A DNA stretch of 7,506 bases from Limnoglobus sp. (lineage in GTDB: Bacteria > Planctomycetota > Planctomycetia > Gemmatales > Gemmataceae), in NCBI GenBank assembly GCA_025353985.1, contig JANXNT010000966.1, positions 1 to 7,506 on the forward strand, written 5' to 3'. The translations under genes were made by a program, and so were the position numbers. Under the pieces are notes generated by a model that had not been told where the DNA came from, searched no databases, and was given only the letters and a program-made list of their open reading frames with translations. This document shows positions 6,081-7,506 of the stretch, in pieces. The stretch's first letter is position 1; each line of letters starts with the position of its first letter.

Positions 6081-6107
6081 GTTAGCCCGACGCACTACCG
6101 AGGGAGT
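6081..6107 (+). repeat. 27-base interspersed repeat, copy C (direct)
   Basis: It starts GTTAGCCCGACGCACTAC and ends CGAGGGAGT. It differs from copy A mainly in the centre. It stands head to head with copy B six bases away, making the hairpin at 6048-6107. Confidence 0.6.
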
Positions 6108-6109
6108 CA

Positions 6110-6298
6110 TCACTGCCCGCCGGCGAACCGCTTGATGCACTCAGCGAAGTTGTCGGCTTTAGCGCGGCGCGTGATTTTCGCATCACCCACACGAATTCGC
6201 GAAATCAAAAAGTATTCGTTGAAATGACGTAAGTCGGAATTCGCGACGCGCACGGACGTACCCAAAAGTGTCGCGAAATGACATAGAAGTGCGCGCAA
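6110..6298 (-). pseudogene. Possible 3' remnant of an unidentified gene
   Basis: A minus-strand frame ends at TGA 6112-6110, two bases from repeat copy C. Its last 30 or so residues (containing RIRVGDAKITRRAKADNF, then AECIKRFAGGQ) read like the end of a real protein. Farther upstream the frame (start TTG 6298) reads through the 21-base tandem repeat and looks non-coding. I do not recognise the family. It may be the tail of a decayed mobile or accessory gene, or simply a chance open frame. Confidence 0.25.
6193..6246. repeat. Ten-base direct repeat GAATTCGCGA
   Basis: GAATTCGCGA occurs at 6193-6202 and again at 6237-6246, 44 bases apart. A diverged relative of the nearby tandem unit (GAAATGACGTAAG, 6221-6233) lies between them. 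This suggests the whole stretch to 6309 grew by short duplications. Confidence 0.35.
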
Positions 6299-6309
6299 AT
6301 GACATAGAA
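6268..6309. repeat. Two-copy 21-base tandem repeat
   Basis: Copies at 6268-6288 and 6289-6309 abut exactly. Both begin GTG and end AAATGACATAGAA; the five bases between are TCGCG in one and CGCGC in the other, a change explained by a one-base shift of an alternating CG run. No protein-coding role is apparent. Confidence 0.6.
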
Positions 6310-6320
6310 AAGGCGATTCC

Positions 6321-6346
6321 GGTCGATTTTTGGTCGATTTTGGTCG
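6321..6346. repeat. Short tandem GGTCGATTTT repeat
   Basis: GGTCGATTTTT (6321-6331), GGTCGATTTT (6332-6341) and GGTCG (6342-6346) follow each other directly. It is probably a slippage product in non-coding DNA. Confidence 0.5.
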
Positions 6347-6543
6347 CGAAAGGGTCGTCGTCGTCTCTTATGCGTAATCGATGTCCATCGACGCAAACCA
6401 CGATAGGAATGCAGGATACGGCAAATACCCCGTGAATAGATCAGCGATTTGCGATCAAAAAAGGGCTTATTGAGACGGAAAAACATGAAAAACACGGTTT
6501 GAGAACTTTTGCAATTCAGACTTACGTCGATTGTGAGAGGCAA
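6347..6543. other. Non-coding stretch downstream of the second FG-GAP gene
   Basis: I see no gene, RNA or convincing terminator here. The sequence is clearly richer in A and T than the flanking genes, with A-runs near 6457-6463 and 6478-6492. The stop codon of the minus-strand FG-GAP gene (TAA, 6546-6544) lies at its right edge, so this is that gene's 3' flank. Confidence 0.4.
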
Positions 6544-7506
6544 TTATCCGACGAAAACGCCTTCGGTGAGCGTCGACGAGACTTCGTAATCGAGGATTGC
6601 CGTCGGGGTTCCAGACGGTGCGATGCTCGCTCCGGAGTAGCCGATGACTCGGCGACCGACGCCGACGACGAGATCGGCGTGGCCGTCGTTGTCGAGGTTC
6701 TTTGTGGCCACGCGAATGCCATCGCGATTGGCCACATCGCCGCCGAAGAAGTTGGCTTTCACGGTGTATGTGTTCGTCAGCAGATCCTTGCCGCTGAACG
6801 CCAAGACGCGCGGGCCGCCGCTCGGGCCGCCGCCGACGATGACTTCGGCGTAGCCATCGCCGTCGATGTCGCCCGATGCGATGTACACGCCGTTGCGGAG
6901 GGTTTGTTCGAAGGCGAAGAAGTCGCCGAAGACGTGAACGAGGCTGCCCTTGGCGAGTGCTGCGCCATCGAATGCGGCGATACGCGGGCCACCGGCGAAC
7001 CCGGCCGCCACGATGAGATCGCCGGTGCCATCGCCGTTGAGATCGCCGACGGTGGCCCGTGCGCCGCCGCGGAAAGTCACATCCTCGATGCCGAAAAAGT
7101 CCATCACGGGCGTGAACCCGACGCCGTTGAAGACGCGAACCCGCGGCCCGCCGCCTTGGTCCGGGGTGATGATCATATCCGCAATGCCGTCGCCGGTAAC
7201 GTCGCCCGCCGCGACGAACACGCCGCCAGTGAACGCGGCTTCGAACGGAATCATCGAGAACATTTCCGTCTGCGTTCTGCCGTCGATTAGCTTCACTTGG
7301 CTCGCGGCACCTGGCCCGGTACCGACGAGGATATCGGCGATGCCATCGTTGTTAACATCGGCTTCAGCGGTTCGCAATGTGCCCGTGTAACCCGGTATCG
7401 GCACGATCGTAAAGCGCAGCGTGCCGTCCGGGTTGAACGAACGAATGATGGAACCGTTCGGATTCGCCGCACCCACGGAGAATGTCTTCGTGGGTGGTGG
7501 CGAAAG
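6544..7506 (-). CDS. FG-GAP/VCBS repeat beta-propeller protein, 5' end outside window
   Basis: The frame is open to the window edge. The 320 visible residues begin LSPPPTKTFSVGAANPNGS, and a GTG at 7476 is only an internal valine in the strand FSVGA. Five calcium-loop repeats are visible (numbered from that valine as 1): D40-D48 (DVNNDGIAD), D92-D100, D145-D153, D203-E211 and N260-D268 (NLDNDGHAD), spaced 52-58 residues. The last has Asn in place of the first Asp and may bind calcium weakly. Strands such as GGPRVRVFNG and GGPRVLAFSG follow each loop. The protein ends TLTEGVFVG, a half repeat, as in the FG-GAP protein at 588-1673, so the two are related, though their repeats have diverged widely. 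The N-terminal end is probably not far beyond the window because the first visible strand is already a blade half lacking a calcium loop. Location is likely the cell surface; the ligand is unknown. Confidence 0.85.
   Translation of the reverse strand, partial: LSPPPTKTFSVGAANPNGSIIRSFNPDGTLRFTIVPIPGYTGTLRTAEADVNNDGIADILVGTGPGAASQVKLIDGRTQTEMFSMIPFEAAFTGGVFVAAGDVTGDGIADMIITPDQGGGPRVRVFNGVGFTPVMDFFGIEDVTFRGGARATVGDLNGDGTGDLIVAAGFAGGPRIAAFDGAALAKGSLVHVFGDFFAFEQTLRNGVYIASGDIDGDGYAEVIVGGGPSGGPRVLAFSGKDLLTNTYTVKANFFGGDVANRDGIRVATKNLDNDGHADLVVGVGRRVIGYSGASIAPSGTPTAILDYEVSSTLTEGVFVG

Larger units (their letters stand above)
6048..6107. repeat. Hairpin formed by repeat copies B and C
   Basis: TCGGGCTAAC (6065-6074) and GTTAGCCCGA (6081-6090) pair perfectly over ten bases with a six-base loop (GGGAAT). 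The outer parts (TCCCTCG against CGAGGGA) extend the stem imperfectly with one bulge. There is no T-run after it on either strand, so it is not a classical intrinsic terminator, though it could slow 3' decay of the DUF1559 transcript. The layout is like a REP pair (BIME). Confidence 0.6.

Noticed and set aside
6048..6107. Intrinsic terminator for the DUF1559 transcript
   Set aside because: The hairpin is good but no T-run follows on either strand; it fits a REP-like repeat pair better.
6205..6543. 112-residue minus-strand frame in the intergenic region
   Set aside because: Its sequence is Phe/Arg-rich and reads through the 21-base tandem repeat (giving FYVICAHFYVISRHF). It has no protein-like conservation pattern.
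6499..7290. 263-residue open frame on the plus strand
   Set aside because: It is the antisense shadow of the second FG-GAP gene; its repeated DEIG/AVDVA patterns come from the opposite strand's repeats.

Overview
The window looks like chromosomal DNA of a planctomycete, most likely from the Gemmata group. The reasons are a DUF1559 prepilin-like protein with an H-X9-DG ending, two FG-GAP/VCBS repeat proteins (one with an N-terminal 'VERLESRDVPT' segment like those on many Gemmata-type exported proteins), a DUF4198 protein, a Cys-rich proline-tailed membrane protein, and moderately GC-rich DNA. The assignment rests on remembered family distributions, not on a search.

Layout. Positions 1-236 hold the 3' end of tsaD (tRNA t6A synthesis). 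It converges, with a 3-base gap, on a 47-residue basic protein (240-383, minus). A 204-base divergent region follows, then a complete 361-residue FG-GAP protein (588-1673, plus). This converges, with an 8-base gap, on a long minus-strand FHA-GAF-HD-GYP signalling gene (1682-3339). That gene is broken by a missing base inside its HHxxxDGxGYP catalytic signature. A 176-base divergent region then leads into three plus-strand genes: a Cys-rich protein with one membrane helix (3516-4076), a secreted DUF4198 protein (4167-4970) and a DUF1559 prepilin-like protein (5010-5978). The last has no ATG, GTG or TTG start in the right place; its only fitting start is ATA.

Positions 5979-6543 are a 565-base region without a convincing gene. 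It holds three copies of a 27-base element (two forming a hairpin), short tandem repeats and a possible gene remnant. The window ends in a second FG-GAP protein (6544-7506, minus) whose 5' end lies outside. The two FG-GAP proteins share a design: five calcium-loop repeats and a stop just after a half repeat ending in VG.

How the genes work together. The 3516-5978 set may be one transcript for surface-associated metal handling: Cys-rich protein, DUF4198 protein with a possible N-terminal histidine and a CPCC tail, and pilin-like protein. This is inference from composition and spacing. The broken HD-GYP gene would have joined phosphothreonine-dependent binding and a GAF sensor to c-di-GMP breakdown. 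The broken codon frame and the ATA start are both single-base anomalies. They may be sequence errors, gene decay, or in the second case unusual initiation; the window alone cannot separate these. No tRNA, rRNA, CRISPR array, integrase or complete insertion sequence was seen.
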